Positions 11,516-24,395 are shown, counted from the stretch's first letter. The stretch is 64,000 nucleotides of DNA from Favolaschia claudopus (GCA_037176885.1 JAWWNJ010000045.1:682001-746000), one strand, 5' to 3'. Notes: generated by a model not told the origin, from the letters alone. Numbers and translations: made by a program.

Positions 11516-12821
11516 ACTTGTCTCCTCCCATTTTGTGCTCGCTAGTGAACTGTCCGTTGCGAAAATTGGCTGCTTCCAGTGGCTTCTTGAATCGCTGTCT
11601 ATTTGCGCATTTTTGGGCCCCGGATCTAGGAAAGCTGGCAGAATTTCGAGTTTTCATTATTCTTCGTCAGTCAACTTGAAGTCACAGATTGCCAGGTGAC
11701 CAAACGCTCTTCAGCAGTCTTCAACACGACATTGGTTCCTGGGAAGGAGCTATTCTCCGATCTACTGATCTATTTCTGTGTCAGACGTATGAGGACCATC
11801 CTGGACCATCCCGGCGGCATCGATGGCCAAAATTAACACAGAATTCAAAAGGTTTTCATGAGCTCCGAGTCGCAAGCCTGAACTGTCGATCGCGGATGGT
11901 ATTGAATGCTGCCAGTGGCTTCCTAAACTATTGTCTATTCAGGAGTTCCGGATGTCGACTGACCCGAGAATTTTCAGGCAAGTTCCAAATTGGTATCCAA
12001 CGCTCTTCATTCCTAGGCCTGTAGGGATCTATTTTCCAATATACTGATCTATTTCTGCGTCAGACGTATACAACCCCGCATCGATACCCAAAACGAACCC
12101 AAAACTCAAAATCTACGGCGGCTTGCCGTACAGCTTCGAGTTCGTGCCTCAAAAGATCAGGACCTCTTACCATTTTTGACTCACTCAAGAATTAGCATCG
12201 GTGGCAAGGCAATCGTTGTCATCCTTGAGCACTAGCGGCGGCGTTCCGATTGTGCGCTGCGGCACGCTCGCTGCGATTATAGTATCGCCGTACTTGGATC
12301 GACGATTTCAAAGTATTAGAGGGCGCGACATGTCCTCAGCTCGCTACGGGGTCGTCGGTCAGCCTGACTTAGGCTTTTTTTATCTCGAGATTTACTACTT
12401 TCAAGGTATATTCGGAAGAAACGAGGTGGTTCGGGCTCGATTCGAATCGGTGTGTACTTATTAGGTGGTTTTCGCATCCATTTTCATCGACGAAGAAATT
12501 TGCTATCGAATCTTTATGCATGTAGAAAGTGGCTGTTCTGTTCACAAATTGTGCTCACTCGTGATCATTGACGCTGTTTTTGAGCCAACAGAGAATTCCC
12601 GGCAGAAAATTGCGATTGAACTAAGTTTCTCTCCATTCCGCTCCACTCCGTCGAATATCAACGTTGACGCAGGTGATTTACGATTTTTGTCTTTGTATTC
12701 TAGAACCATTCAATGCAAAATCGCAACGGACTCCACTATAAACAGGAGCCCCTTTCACCTCTCATTGTTCTCCAACAAGCACAAGAAAATTCATACCTGA
12801 CCTCATCCTTGCGTCCTCTCC
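11516..12821. other. Intergenic DNA with a diverged duplication; TATA box near 12735
   Basis: No gene was recognised. Two diverged duplicated blocks occupy about 11559-12150 (listed separately). TATAAAC near 12735 lies about 85 nt before the ATG of the next gene and is its likely promoter element. Confidence 0.5.
11559..12150. repeat. Diverged tandem duplication, unit about 280-340 bp
   Basis: TGCTTCCAGTGGCTTC (11571) recurs as TGCTGCCAGTGGCTTC (11907). TACTGATCTATTTCTG followed by GTCAGACGTAT (11763) recurs at 12042 as TACTGATCTATTTCTGCGTC. The different offsets (336 and 279) show indels between copies. Confidence 0.65.
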
Positions 12822-13588
12822 ATGTCTCAGGAGCGCGATGTTCGCGCACTGGCATATCTCCTCTTATTTTTGGGGTGTCCCGCACCAGCTCCACTTACAC
12901 CACAGCAAAGAAGAAAAGGAAAATCGAATTTCCAGCATACCTTGTGAGTGTGTTTATTCTTCCATCCTATAACTTATTTACGGACATTTTCAATCTTTCT
13001 TCCAGTCGTCTAACGGCTGTACTTAGCATAATGAACTACTCTACATTGCCTGAAAGGAATGACGTGTTTGTGGATTCCGCTCTCGACGCCCTATCCGCCA
13101 CGATCACAGTGAGCGGAGGCTCAGCGTGGACTCGAGACCCCTCAATCGTCGATTCGAACTGGTTTGACAGGTTGCGGACCTGCGGAACGAAAGTCAAGTC
13201 GCAGTCAGCGAGATAGTTGAGCGGTAATTTAACTCATAGAATTTGAGTCCACAGTTCACGCCAATGATGATCTTAATATCTTCAAATGTTCGAGAAATGA
13301 CAATTCAGCAGGATATTTGTGCGACGAAATCAAGCCAACTTCTTGTTTTCTCTCCCTAGCATGATGAAAGACAAGGTATCACCGCATCGCAAATTGGAAA
13401 TGGTGCCTCAACACGTGACCGCGTTCCGACAACGCCGGCGTCCCAAAGAGGAAGTTTGGGGCTGTGTCGGTTCATCTGCTTCCTCCCACCATGATTCCAC
13501 CTGGTCCCCTGCCCTCGCTACGTCCTCATCGGAATCCCAACCACTCAAAGCTGCTCGGCTCTTTTCTAATCGATCATTGGCTTTGTAA
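12822..13588 (+). CDS. Spliced hypothetical protein, about 169 aa
   Basis: I do not recognise this protein. The model joins 12822-12943, 13006-13108, 13171-13223 and 13360-13588. It has two 62-nt introns (GTGAGT...TTCCAG and GTGAGC...TGACAG) and a 136-nt intron (GTAATT...CCCTAG), and the phases agree at every junction. The start MSQERDVRALAYLLLF is preceded by TATAAAC at about 12735. The middle (VDSALDALSATIT joined to VADLRNESQVAVSEIVER) looks helical. The C-terminal part is basic (FRQRRRPKEE) and then Ser-rich. The long third intron might hide another small exon. Support comes from splice phase and the promoter motif only. Confidence 0.4.
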
Positions 13589-16500
13589 ATTGTCGCGATT
13601 CTCTGAAGTCCGGCGGCGGCTGCCCAACAGACGTGATATCAAAATCAATCGCTTTCGGAGGGTGTTCCCTCCGACGCACAGAACCGTGTGGACTTGCGGA
13701 TTGGGGACAGGCTGATCTACAGCTTTTAATGAGCGTAGAGAGGCTGCGATTCCCGGATGAAGTGGGGAGATGAGCTGATTTGCTTGTCGGAGCCTTTCGC
13801 CAACTTGAGCTGGGTGCTGACGAGCCTGGTTCGTTTCGAGACAAGGAAAGCCGGAAATGATCAGCTGTGTATCTGCGGGAACTTTCGAGGATCGATCAAA
13901 TCTTCGAGGGGCTCACTAGGGCTCACTTCAATGCATTCTCCAAATCCCGTCGCTGGAGTCAAGAGAGAGAAGGCACTTGCCAGTGTAAATCCTGGGTGCG
14001 TTGATTCTCCACCGGTAACTGCACAACTCCAGGTAAGTACATTTTGTCGTTGGCGTTTCGAAAGACTCACTACTCCACAATCCAATGTTTCAAGCCGTCG
14101 TCAAGACATGCAAACAGTCTTCAGTGGGGCTCCACGGAATCCGCTCTGGTTTGGGCTCGTGACCAGTCAGATTTATAGATTCGGGTTTGCGTCGAAGGAA
14201 GCAACAATTCCGAGTGTGTCGTCGCTTGATTCATTCCGTGGGGTTGGCTTTCCATTTCTATCGAGATTCTTGGTCCCAATAACCTTAATTTCGCGCCAGT
14301 AGCTCTTCCCTGGCCCGCGTTCTCCGGCTCAACTATCCTACACGAGCTTTCCTGGATGTGGTTCCACTTGTTCCGACCGGTGTTCAAAGTCCTCGGTTCA
14401 CATTCTTTTCAACCGATTCACAGCTATATTTCCCGATATCGACAATCCGGTCTCCCTCTGCTTAACTCGGGAATTACAAGGTATGTCGAACCGCCGTTCA
14501 AAAATTGGAGAAGAAAGGCTGTTTGCTGACTTTGAGTTACCGGCCGCAGTCTGAAGCCGACGCCGACATGCATTCGAATCATTTCAAAGACACCGGTCGG
14601 TGCACATGCTCAGGCTTTTCAAGTGCAAATATCTCGATTTGAAAACGTTGTAATGCCGTGTCTACCAAGTGGGCGGTACCGGCCTCGTTCGTAACTTTCG
14701 CCATTCCGCGATGATGAATATTTGGATAACTCACTCGGTACTCCCGTGGTATCAGGCTCCATCCACTATTCGTTGTTCTGTCGCTGTTTACTGTTCTACC
14801 TTTGGTCAACAAACTTTCACTGCTCGGCCCACATCAATTTCTATGTGATATGCGCCGGCGAGCCACTAATCTTGCCTGACACACGTGCATAGAGAGTCCT
14901 ACTCATCTTCACAGCAGCTTCTAGACTAGCTCGACGCTCCCGACTATCTTTTAAGATCCGATCTCCGGAAACCAGTTGTGCGGCACGTTTGCCGCAAGCC
15001 AAGAATCGAGGAGTCTTGGTTCAACATCCGGCCATGGAATCGTTGCATTCTATCCCGATCAGCGTGAGTCTGAGCCTCCAAATTGCGGCTTTAGTGCTCC
15101 ACAAAATTTACATTAGCGACAATCGTGAAATTTTCGCGTTGAGCGAGCTAGCGCCGAACCCTGGTCCTGATGGCGGTCACATTCCCGTATGTTGACCTGG
15201 ATCCGACTCCACATTTGCTGTCCTCGGTGCCCAACGAATCCTGAGCCATGGTGGTCTTGTTCAAGCGATTATTCCTTTTTGTGATGGCTATTCGAAGGTC
15301 TCTTCATTTAAAAATAGGCCGTGTTGTTTTCTATGGATTGGATCGAATCCACAGTTCGCCTCTAGCTGTGTCCTTGGTGCATTTTCTACCCATCTTGAAT
15401 GATCTTACAAGTCTTTACTTGACTATCGCAGGGATTACTTGTTGGAATATTTGAACGCCTTCCACGAAATGATTTGGTGCGTATCAAGAGTCTCTGATTC
15501 ATTAGCTTTATGACGCAGTTGAAACGCTCGGACCGGGTAACACTGTTTGATTTTGACTTAGCCCGCCCTAGCCCGCCTCTCGAAAGAAAGCGAAAGAACC
15601 GCGGATATTACCGCCAAGTTTCGCCCGAAATTCCCAAAATGTGATCCCTCCCGTGCTGTGTGTGCCTATCATAATCTACTTACCTCCGGCACCATAATGG
15701 CTAGGAATGCGGTCATGTATGACATCTTTTGCAGCTCTATGGCAAGTTCTACTGCTCCCCGGACGCTTGTCGGACGCGGAAACTTGAACAATTAGTAGAC
15801 ACATGTGCCTAAAGATATCTCTGCCAAGGATGGTGGCAGGTACCAGCTTTCGTCTATCCGTAGGTATTACTTAGTGTTCTATAACTATAGGCGGCGAGAG
15901 GCGGCGGAGGGTAAGAAGGGCCGAAGCTGAAGGCAAACTGGTATCCGGACCGCTGGTGTCTCGCCTGTCTCCTGCTGTCCAAGGCGGCGGGACGTTTCGA
16001 ATTGTCGGACTTGTTCCTAAGCACCTGCTCAGGCAGTGACGCTGGTGAATCTCAGGCACGAGTTGTGAATATCTACCATACCTAACCAGCTAGTAAGTAC
16101 CTTTAAATCTCTCGAACCTGACTCGGAATCATAAGTTTCAGGCACGACTTTCAACGGATCAAAACGACGATCCGCCTGTCATTATCAGTGGCTGTGCTGC
16201 TTCTTTTCCTTCTCGATGGTCCGGGCCGGCCACCTTAAACTTACACGAACCTAATGTAGGCCTGGCGAAACCAGGTGTCAAGTAAGTCTTCACAGAATTG
16301 CTCTGCAACCGTTTATCCAAATTGTGCTATTTAAGCAACAATTCAAGACGGGGCGCCGGCGGCCCAACCTGAACCCACGCGCTGAACAGCCTGAGGGCGT
16401 GTTGTTCGAATTCAGCATTTAATTCAAGTATTCCGGCCAGGGGTGTTGAGTAACAAAGAATGCTTTCTGACGGAGACTCAGTATTTCATGGGGCAGTGAA

Positions 16501-17097
16501 TTGGCGCGTCTTGTTGTCTTGTTCATCCTCCGTGAATTTCAAACCTTCCGCTTGATTTTACGTTGAATTTCCCAGCGGATGTAATGTTTGTGAGCATACT
16601 GCGCGAAGTATGCATAGGTAATGGAATCTCCGCACATCTACCAAAGTCACAGACTGAGATAAACCGACGGCCAGGGAAGGAAAAGGAAGATACCCGCTTC
16701 CACGTGACCGCGAAACGAGCTTGTTCCTGTTTACTTATCAAGCCCCTTGCATTCTCCCTGCATCCTCTTACTCTTAGTGACTAGTCTCGCTACTCGAACT
16801 TTCTGCCGAGTTGATGAGAAGATAGTCGTGTTCAAACATCTATGGAAATATAGTCCTCATAACCGGTGAGTGGCATTTTTCGTTGATTTTTCGATGCATA
16901 AGTAACAGCTAATATCCGACTTCGATATCATTCCAGCCTCGCTGTCTCAGCCTCCGAGTGCCAGGACCTAGGACTTCCACGATTTTGCGCCCCGCACATT
17001 GTAAAAGCTACAATTGTTTCGATTCTATCTTTTTTGCCTGACTCGGACGACTAGCAACGAACGCACGCCACTCCAGAAGTCTTTTGAGTTCTTCAAA
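13589..17097. other. Intergenic region, no gene recognised
   Basis: About 3.5 kb of mixed composition without a recognisable domain. A 181-codon open frame at 13757-14302 (+) lacks splice context and any familiar motif, and an overlapping frame on the other strand is nearly as long. Eroded repeats or lineage-specific genes may be present but cannot be shown by eye. Confidence 0.4.
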
Positions 17098-18644
17098 ATG
17101 GCACCCTTGCCGTCCTTCACGTTTTCTGACGATCAACCGTTGCCTCCGGTATCCTTCGCACATCTGTTGCGTTCGAATACACCTCCTCATTCTGCCGAGG
17201 CCTCCCTCATGAGTTCTTATGTCGACGAACTGAAATCACACCTCGCATCTCTTAACAAGGCTATTTATTCCCTCCTGCTCTATCGAGAAGAGCTTCAGCG
17301 AACCATCGAAGCTCACAAAGCGACCCTCTCTCCCATCCGCCGCCTACCGCCCGAAATCCTAGGCCTGATCTTCTCGGAGGTCGTTCGCGCTGCATACTTC
17401 TTCAAAGATATCTCAGAAGTCTCTCCCGCTACATCGCACGGCCCGTGGTTAATGACTCGTGTATGTCGGCGTTGGTCCGAGGTGGCTTTGGCGACCCCTT
17501 CGCTATGGTCGATGATTTTTCTTGATCTGGATCGCAAAGGGGCCGTGCCATTGCTTGAGCTTCGAGTGATGCGGTCCCAAGGTGTCCCGTTGACGTGGAG
17601 GATCTACCGCGCGGGTAAACCAGAGGCGCAGGATCCGGCTCTTGATGTCGCTTTGTCCACAGCCTCGAGGTGGAGGATAGCCGACATACGCGGAGTGACT
17701 TCCCATGCCCTCCAGCAAATGGCACGCGCTCAAGGACGCTTCCCCAATCTACAAACCCTTCACATCACCGGGAACTCGACTTCGGCGATGTAGCCTTAGA
17801 ACATGCTTGTAACAAGGTGTTCTCCGAAACCCCGGAACTGAGACGCGTTCTAGCCGTATGCTGGGACTATTTCGGTCACTATGTGCACCCTCGCTTCACT
17901 CTCCCATGGCACCAGCTCACCTGCTTGTCTTTAATATCGAAAGACAACACTGAAACCCTGACCGTGCTCGGGGAGTTATCAAGTATCATCGAGTGCACGC
18001 TAGGCTGCACGCATACTCTTCCTCTTTCCCGAGATCGTGACATCATCCGTCTTCTGCATCTACGTTCCTTAACACTGTATATCGAGCAGGGGTTCGACGA
18101 GGTAACGAATGACGAATCCGAGATGGTGCCGATATACACAAAACACAGCTCCGTGCTTGATTTCCTGGAGACGCCCTGCCTCGAAAACCTCACCCTTCAC
18201 TCAACGGCTGATGAAGAGGTGATTCTCGACTTCATCGCTCGCTCCAGATGTATCGACACTCTCCGTTCCTTCCGCTTCCTTGCCAACTCTATCAATCATG
18301 ACCTCGTCTTGCAGCTTGCGAAGAACCTGCCTCACCTCACCTTTCTTGACATTGGAGATTTTGCAGGGGCCCTGGAAGCAGACGACGACGATGATGATGG
18401 TGAATACACGATACCCGCCTTTGTCCAGGCCCTCTCGAATCAATGGTCGAAGATCGGGCAGGAGCTTTCTGGTGGCCATGATCCTTCCCGACCTCTGCAT
18501 GTGCGTATCGCGGATTCGCAATTAAATGTGCAATCCGAGCGCAAAATCTCTTGTAAGCTTCGGTGTCTCCGCGCAGAGTTGCTGCTCGTCGACGTCTCAA
18601 GGTCGCTCTCACCGCCCTGCATAGTGACGTCGGATCCCGAATAG
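17098..18644 (+). CDS. F-box protein with one frameshift
   Basis: F-box proteins recruit substrates to SCF ubiquitin ligases. From ATG 17098 (MAPLPSFTFSDDQPLPP) there is a helical segment, then the basidiomycete F-box signature: LSPIRRLPPEILGLIFSEV, then PWLMTRVCRRWSEVALATPSLWS (about residues 80-140). LRR-like text follows. The frame ends at a TAG after LHITGNSTSAM (about 17793), while homologous text continues one frame away from ELDFGDVALEHACNKVF (about 17772) to 18644. A single missing base near 17770 would restore one protein of about 515 residues. The tandem paralogue downstream has the same order of blocks, which supports the join. Either a young pseudogene or a base error. Confidence 0.7.
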
Positions 18645-18913
18645 TCAAGTTTCTCGCAGCCTCGCTGGTACTTTTTGGGTAGTTTTAAATTAGTCTTTCC
18701 TTCGAGCTCTGTACTGTAACCCTGTATCGCTCTTTCCTTGGACCGTTCGTACCTGAATCCCGTCAATGGTAACATATTGTCCGCCCTTCCGCGATTGAGA
18801 AAATGACCCAAGAACGAGATGCGCATTTGTGACCGCTGTGTGACCACTCTTAGCTCTTGCGACCCTCTGCCAGCCTCTGCTACGAGTTCCAGTCAGCTTC
18901 GTCAAAAAGTCGT

Positions 18914-20336
18914 ATGGCACGCATATTCACCCTCCCCGAACCCCCTTCTCCTCCGGCCTCTATCGCTCACCTTACCACTTCGAATGTCCCGGGAGAGAGC
19001 ACCGTTATCCGTTCCTATATTCAGGAACTCAAATCACAAATCGCATGCCTGGATACAACCAGAATATCATTGAATCGAGCCATAGCAGCAGTTAATGCTC
19101 GTCAGGAAGAGCTCCGACTGAGCATGAAGGCTTACGAAGCCACTCTCTCCCCCGTCCGTCGTCTACCCCCAGAGATTCTCGGATTGATTTTCTCCGCTGC
19201 CACCCCGAAGCAAGACCATCACGATGCCTACATAGATATGCGAAGGACCCCATGGCTACTCACTCGCGTTTGCGGTACCGGTCTACGGTGGCATTATCAA
19301 TGCCTGCGTTATGGTCCTGCCTTGATCTAACGCTAGCGCTTGACTGTATGGGAGAAAGCGGCACAGTTCTTTTGACCGAGCTGCAAATTCAGAGATCGCA
19401 GAATATGCCTCTGACTCTGACAATTCGAGATGAGGAGGGCCCGGAGCGCAGACTCGCATCCAGTCCTTCAGCTCGCGCTTTCCGCATCACACCGCTGAAA
19501 GTCGCCGACCTCCATATGAAGCCTCCGCTTTTCCAGCAAATGACTGCTGCTTGTGGATTCTCGTCCTTGACTACCCTCCTCATCACGATAGATTTGTCTC
19601 TGGATGACAGGTTTGGTGAAGTCTCCGACTTCGACGACGCTTTTTGGAATCTGTTTGCTGCAGCCCCCAGAGCTCAGATGTGTACGGGCGTTGTGTTGGA
19701 GTGCTTCTGGACTCACCACTGCTCCCTTTATTCTCCCATGGCAGCAGCTTACTCACTTGTCGACTGCGTTTGCTTCAAATACCGAAGCCCTGACGGTGCT
19801 CGGAAAATTACCGAATATCATCCAGTGTACGCTCACTCTTTCGGAGAGTAACGTCCTTCCGATGCACCACCGCATCATCTGCCTCCCTCATATGTCCATT
19901 CTAAAGTTGCTGATCGAGGAGGACGACCTCCGGTCGTGTATCATAAGCACACATCGGTGCTTGATTTTCTAGAGACGCCTACTCTCGCAAGTCTTACTGT
20001 CTATCTGACGACGAGGAGGCGATCTTAGGACTCGTCGCACGCTCCAACTGTGCTAGCTGCCTCACAATGCTTCACCTCCACTCGAGCTCAATCGACCACG
20101 ACATGGCTTTACACCTCACAAAGAAACTCCCTCATCTGACCTCGCTGGAGCTTGGTGATTTTGACGGAACGCTCTTCCCTCGTTCCTCGATGCCGGACTT
20201 TGTAAAAACGTTTTCAAAACAGTGGCTCGAACTGCAGGCAGCTGTGCGCAAATCATACACTCAGCATGCAGATTGTGGATCGGAGCTTCGAGAAGGAAGA
20301 TGCACGATGCCTTACTTTGAAGCTTACATCCCTTGA
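18914..20336 (+). pseudogene. Decayed tandem copy of the F-box gene
   Basis: ATG 18914 starts MARIFTLPEPPSPPASIAHL, parallel to the upstream gene, and the F-box text LSPVRRLPPEILGLIFSAA is intact. The protein then breaks into at least four frames. After PWLLTRVCGTG the WSEVAL-type block is in another frame. At about 19650 the PPELRCVRALCWSASG block moves to a third frame. Past 19970 the LDFLETP and HDMALHLTKKLPHLT blocks follow in further frames up to 20336. It is a duplicate of 17098-18644 that has lost coding capacity. Confidence 0.8.
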
Positions 20337-20590
20337 TGTGCACGGACTGTTTATCATCGTGTCGTCGGCGCCGAGAAGTCCTGGTATCATCCGAGTTAGG
20401 GAGAGGTTCTTGTACTGATTTTGAAGAATCCTGGATACCCTCGCTTTGAAATCTCCCTTCGAAGCTTCACTCTATACGCATTTAATTCCGAGAGATTGTG
20501 CCAGAGTTGGTTTCACCCTTACGCACACTTGTCCTGCGATGATACTGCAAACGCATGGAATGAATGTTACATCTTTACACTGTATGTACA

Positions 20591-23042
20591 TCATACTTGG
20601 GTATGATACGAAGGAGCAGCAGAGACCACAGAAGCCCGACGGGGAGAAATTGGAGAAGAATGCGAATGTGCACTGTTCGTGCGTTTCGATGGTGACACGA
20701 CAGCAGCCGACGGAGAGGAGATTTGGCTCATCGACGACGAATTCGCCGCTGCAAATGGAGTGGGAGGCGGCGGGCCAAAGTCTTCGCTGTTGAGCACAGC
20801 TGGATAGCCGACTAATAGTTCGGCTTGTCTGTTTCTTCTTCTGACGAACAGCCAGATGCCGAAGATGGCGAGCAGGACGACCACGACGCCGGCTATGGCA
20901 CCACCGACGGCTACTCCGACGTTTGTCTTGGTAGCGGGAGGGACGAACGAGCCCGAGGCAGTTGGCGAAGGCATCGCTGACCCCTGTGAAGACGCCTGTG
21001 AAGCAGTTAAGCCATGAAGATGTGTTGTCAAATATCAATGCTTTACACTTGTCGTAACGGAGGACGGAGGGAGAGCCGTTTGGTTTGTTGGCATATGGCC
21101 ACCAGTAGCGATCACGAACTAATAAGGCAAGGACTGAGCAACACCGAACACTTGAGTATAGATTCGTCTTACATAGACAGCATCGTCCACTGCCCCGTGT
21201 TGGAGAACAGGGCTCAAAACAGGTTGCCCATTGCTCGCTGCGATGATCGAGCTTAACCGATAAAAACCCACAGGGAGGCCGCTTATATCAGTCGTGATAA
21301 CCCCAGTACTGTCGGCTTCACCAGACATTCCCTTGAAGACCGCGAAAGTCACCGGATCCGCGGGCACTGAGCTTGTCGTACCCACGGTTTCGATTACAAT
21401 GAAGGGATGGCCTTGAATAAGACCATTGGAGTCGAGTTGTTGGGGTGCGGACATGAAGTTGGTGTTTGTATTCACGAAATTCCCGGTTGCGAGGTTTCTG
21501 AGAGCTAGACCCACTTTCATGGGAGCATTCGGAGCCAAGACCTCCCCATTCCGAGGGTACGTGAACTTGGATGTGGGCTAGAGCAAACCTTGTTAGTCGC
21601 TCGGAAAGGGCGTTAGAGGGAATGAGGATGCCCACCATCTGATTCGACGCTGGGAGCACCCCCATTGGTGCAGGGTTACAGAAACCGGACCTCAGCTGAG
21701 TACCGCTGGTCAGGGGTAATTTGCTGGTAGCACAGAAATTGATAAAGTTGTTGGTTGTGGTCAGCGACGGTATTTGACCTGGAATACAGGTTGAGACATT
21801 TGGTGGGCTAGATGAGCGGGACATTACCAGAACGCGTTGTATCTTGAGCCTGCGCAAACCCTGGGGCGATCACGGATGAGAGAAGTGTGGTCGATGACTG
21901 GGCGGCGCTGTCAGCTCGTGGAACCATGACTCTCTTTCGAGGGCGAATATAGGCAGGCCGGTGGGGCACGGTGCTCCGTTTGGTGGTAGGAGGAGTGCTG
22001 CCCGGCTCGCCGCTGGCGGTTACAGTGAACTTTATAGGTACCAGATGATTAATGTCACGAAATGATTTTTGGCAAACAACGCACGTATGCCACATCATTC
22101 ACAGACCCTCGCTGGACGAGCGGTACGAGAACCGGCTGGTGGTTTGCAGCGCGCGGCGTCACCGTCTGAGCGAATTGATGAGCCAGCCAAGTCACATACA
22201 ACAACAAGGATTGTACCATCCGATAATAACCCTCTGGAAGGCCGTTCGTCACATTCGTCGTAATCTCGCCGTCCGATACTGCATCTTGGATAACATTGAA
22301 AAAGGCAAACTTCTGACTATCGGTGGGCACCGTTGAATCGAGCGCGTCCAGCTCGTCTATCACGATATGAAAATTCCCGATAATGTTTCCCGTAGCATCG
22401 AGGGTCTGAGGAGCAGCTTGGAAGCTCCCAGAAAACGACGCAAAGAATCCGCCCGGGAAGTTCCTGACGGACAAGTCCACAGGAAAGGTTGTGTTGGCCT
22501 GGATTGTGGAGTCCTTGAACAACCGGCTGATCAGGACGGAGGGCATATTCTCGGAAGACGGGATGAGGCCCATGGGCGCGGGGTTGCATGAGCCGCCAAC
22601 GAGTTGTTGCCCATTGGTGATGGGTACGGACGCCGTTGCGCAGAAGTTTATGAAGTTGTTAGGCGATGTAAGGCTGGGGGTGTTTTGTACCACTACATCA
22701 TGGAATCGAAGAACGGATAAGGAAGAGAAGAGAAGCAGACAAACAGTAGAGTAAAACCGCACCTGAACCTGCCTGTTGCCCATTACGCGTAAAAGCAGAA
22801 ACTACCTGCGATGAATCCAATGTAAGGCTTGTCTGCAGGTCATCGACAGTCGCCCGGGGCCCCACAACGGCCGTAGAGGACGCAGTGCGACGCTTTTTCG
22901 AGGGGATACCAGCTTCGGGATTTGCTTCCAGAATAGAGAAACGTGATCGTCGGACTCGCCGGGAAGAACGAATATCAACTGGGCTACCGGCGCCGCTGCG
23001 GTCAGCACGCCCCCAGGACGTGGAGCCGATGGACTGAGACAT
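20591..23042 (-). CDS. Two-module cell-surface protein with C-terminal membrane anchor
   Basis: The model on the minus strand joins 23042-22763, 22692-22217, 22165-22085, 22029-21828, 21778-21636, 21577-21173, 21118-21047 and 20995-20591, giving 687 aa with consistent phases. It contains two copies of a module common in secreted fungal proteins. The module runs from SPNNFINFCA or TTNNFINFCA, through CNPAPMG and SAPQQLD, to QPVL.P..Q.G..D. The second copy is followed by a Ser/Thr-rich stalk, one transmembrane helix (VGVAVGGAIAGVVVVLLAIF), the stop-transfer RRR, and a cytoplasmic Ser/Pro tail. No clear signal peptide precedes module 1. A hydrophobic stretch (TTLLSSVIAPGFAQAQ) precedes module 2 after an in-frame ATG at 21927, so this may really be two tandem genes. 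Function is unknown; the cell surface is inferred. Confidence 0.65.
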
Positions 23043-23503
23043 AGCCTGAAGGTGAAAGAGAAGAGCACGCCTGCTGCATATCTAAAACGATTCCACGATT
23101 GACATCATTGCACTGGCGTCGTCGGGGGAGCAACATATCATTGATCGCTGTGATGAGTGGGAACGAAAATCTCAAGTTTCAAAGCGTATATAAGCGGTGC
23201 TTGCTCGTCTACGAACTAGATGAAGTCGAGTGTTTGCCCTACGAAGCAGCGGCCTACCACAGTGGCTCCTTGTACGACGAGGAATGTCGGCTTGTAATCA
23301 AGACCAGCTCTCTGGGCATTGGATCGGTTGCCTCAGTTACGGCGCGCGCCGGGACTCGGAGCAGATGGCATACTACGGCTTGAACCGAGAGCCCTCAGCC
23401 AGTGCCCAAATGGCTTCTCGAGTTGGTCTGTATGTATAAATGAAACTGAGGCGACTGACATCAAGAGATTCCAAGAGTCGCAAGCGATCGCGTTCGCGGA
23501 CTG

Positions 23504-24179
23504 TCAGTCTTGCAGAGCCTCGATTTCCATGGCGCTAGTCTTGAGATACTCTTCGTAGGAGTCCTGGTACCCGCCTGTAACCAATTCAGACGCAGTCGCG
23601 ATTGCAGCGGCTTGTAAGATTCACTTGGGGTCTTCGCTTGTGCACGAATGCGTGCTATGACTTCACGATTGTGCGCAACAGCTGCCAGTTGCGTGTGTTT
23701 CACGGTTCCTACTCACAGTCAAGCTACGTGATATGAAATGTCGCACTGCTTACCGGAAAGGTGTACAACATTAGGGATATACCGCGTTCCCTCAATAGCG
23801 GTAAGAAGAGTTAGGGCACCCCAAGCAATTTTATGGTGGTCTCGCGCGACGCGAATGATACATATATTCGTCGTCGGCGAATAATACTTGACTTCGTGAA
23901 ACTGTGATTCAATATCAAGAAAGAACGAATACGACAAGGTCGCGTACCGGACATGGAGAGTCCCACAGATCCCCAGCCAACATCTCCGAAGTTTGTGATG
24001 ATACTTTGCTTGAGAGAAGCCCATATTTTCTGTCCGTCTAAACGCGCTGGGGCTGCCGAGCTTGGGGTTTGAGGCGCGGGTATCAGCTCAACCAGAAGCC
24101 AGCGATTCTTTAGACGACACAGAGGGCTTCAAGACCAACAACACTGCTAGGCGTTGGCATTTACCTTGAAGCGGACCAT
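23504..24179 (-). CDS. POP5: RNase P/MRP protein subunit POP5
   Basis: Pop5 is a core protein of nuclear RNase P (tRNA 5' maturation) and RNase MRP. The minus-strand exons are 24179-24165, 24107-23948, 23891-23754, 23708-23625 and 23574-23504, with introns of 45-57 nt, giving 155 aa, a normal length. The start MVRFK is joined by splicing to NRWLLVELIP, the classic Pop5 opening. The family blocks follow in order: TNFGDVGWGSVGLSMS, VKYYSPTTNICIIRVARD, the WGALTLL region, YIPNVVHLSGTVKHTQ, and a C-terminal acidic helix ending EIEALQD. It diverges from IML1 with only about 216 bp between the two start codons. Confidence 0.93.
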
Positions 24180-24395
24180 GGAGGTTGAGATCAAGAACGA
24201 TGGAAGAGCTTGACACCTAAAATTTCCACGGGTACCCCACTTGTCAACAACGTCCATCACGGTGTGGGCAAGGTTTACCCCAGGTCTTGTCGACGCGTCG
24301 TGCGTCTACCATGCTGTAGAGCTACATATCGTATCTCCCGCGTTGCCTCGACGTCCACTTGGTCTAAATTCTGCGGTTCAGCGACGGTATCTGGA
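24180..24395. promoter_or_regulatory. Shared divergent promoter of POP5 and IML1
   Basis: The 216 bp between the two ATGs must hold both core promoters. No clear TATA box is visible on either side, which would suit constitutive housekeeping expression. Coupled regulation is an inference from spacing only. Confidence 0.5.

Noticed and set aside
13757..14302. 181-codon open frame on the plus strand
   Set aside because: No family motif and no splice support, and similar-length frames occur on the opposite strand.
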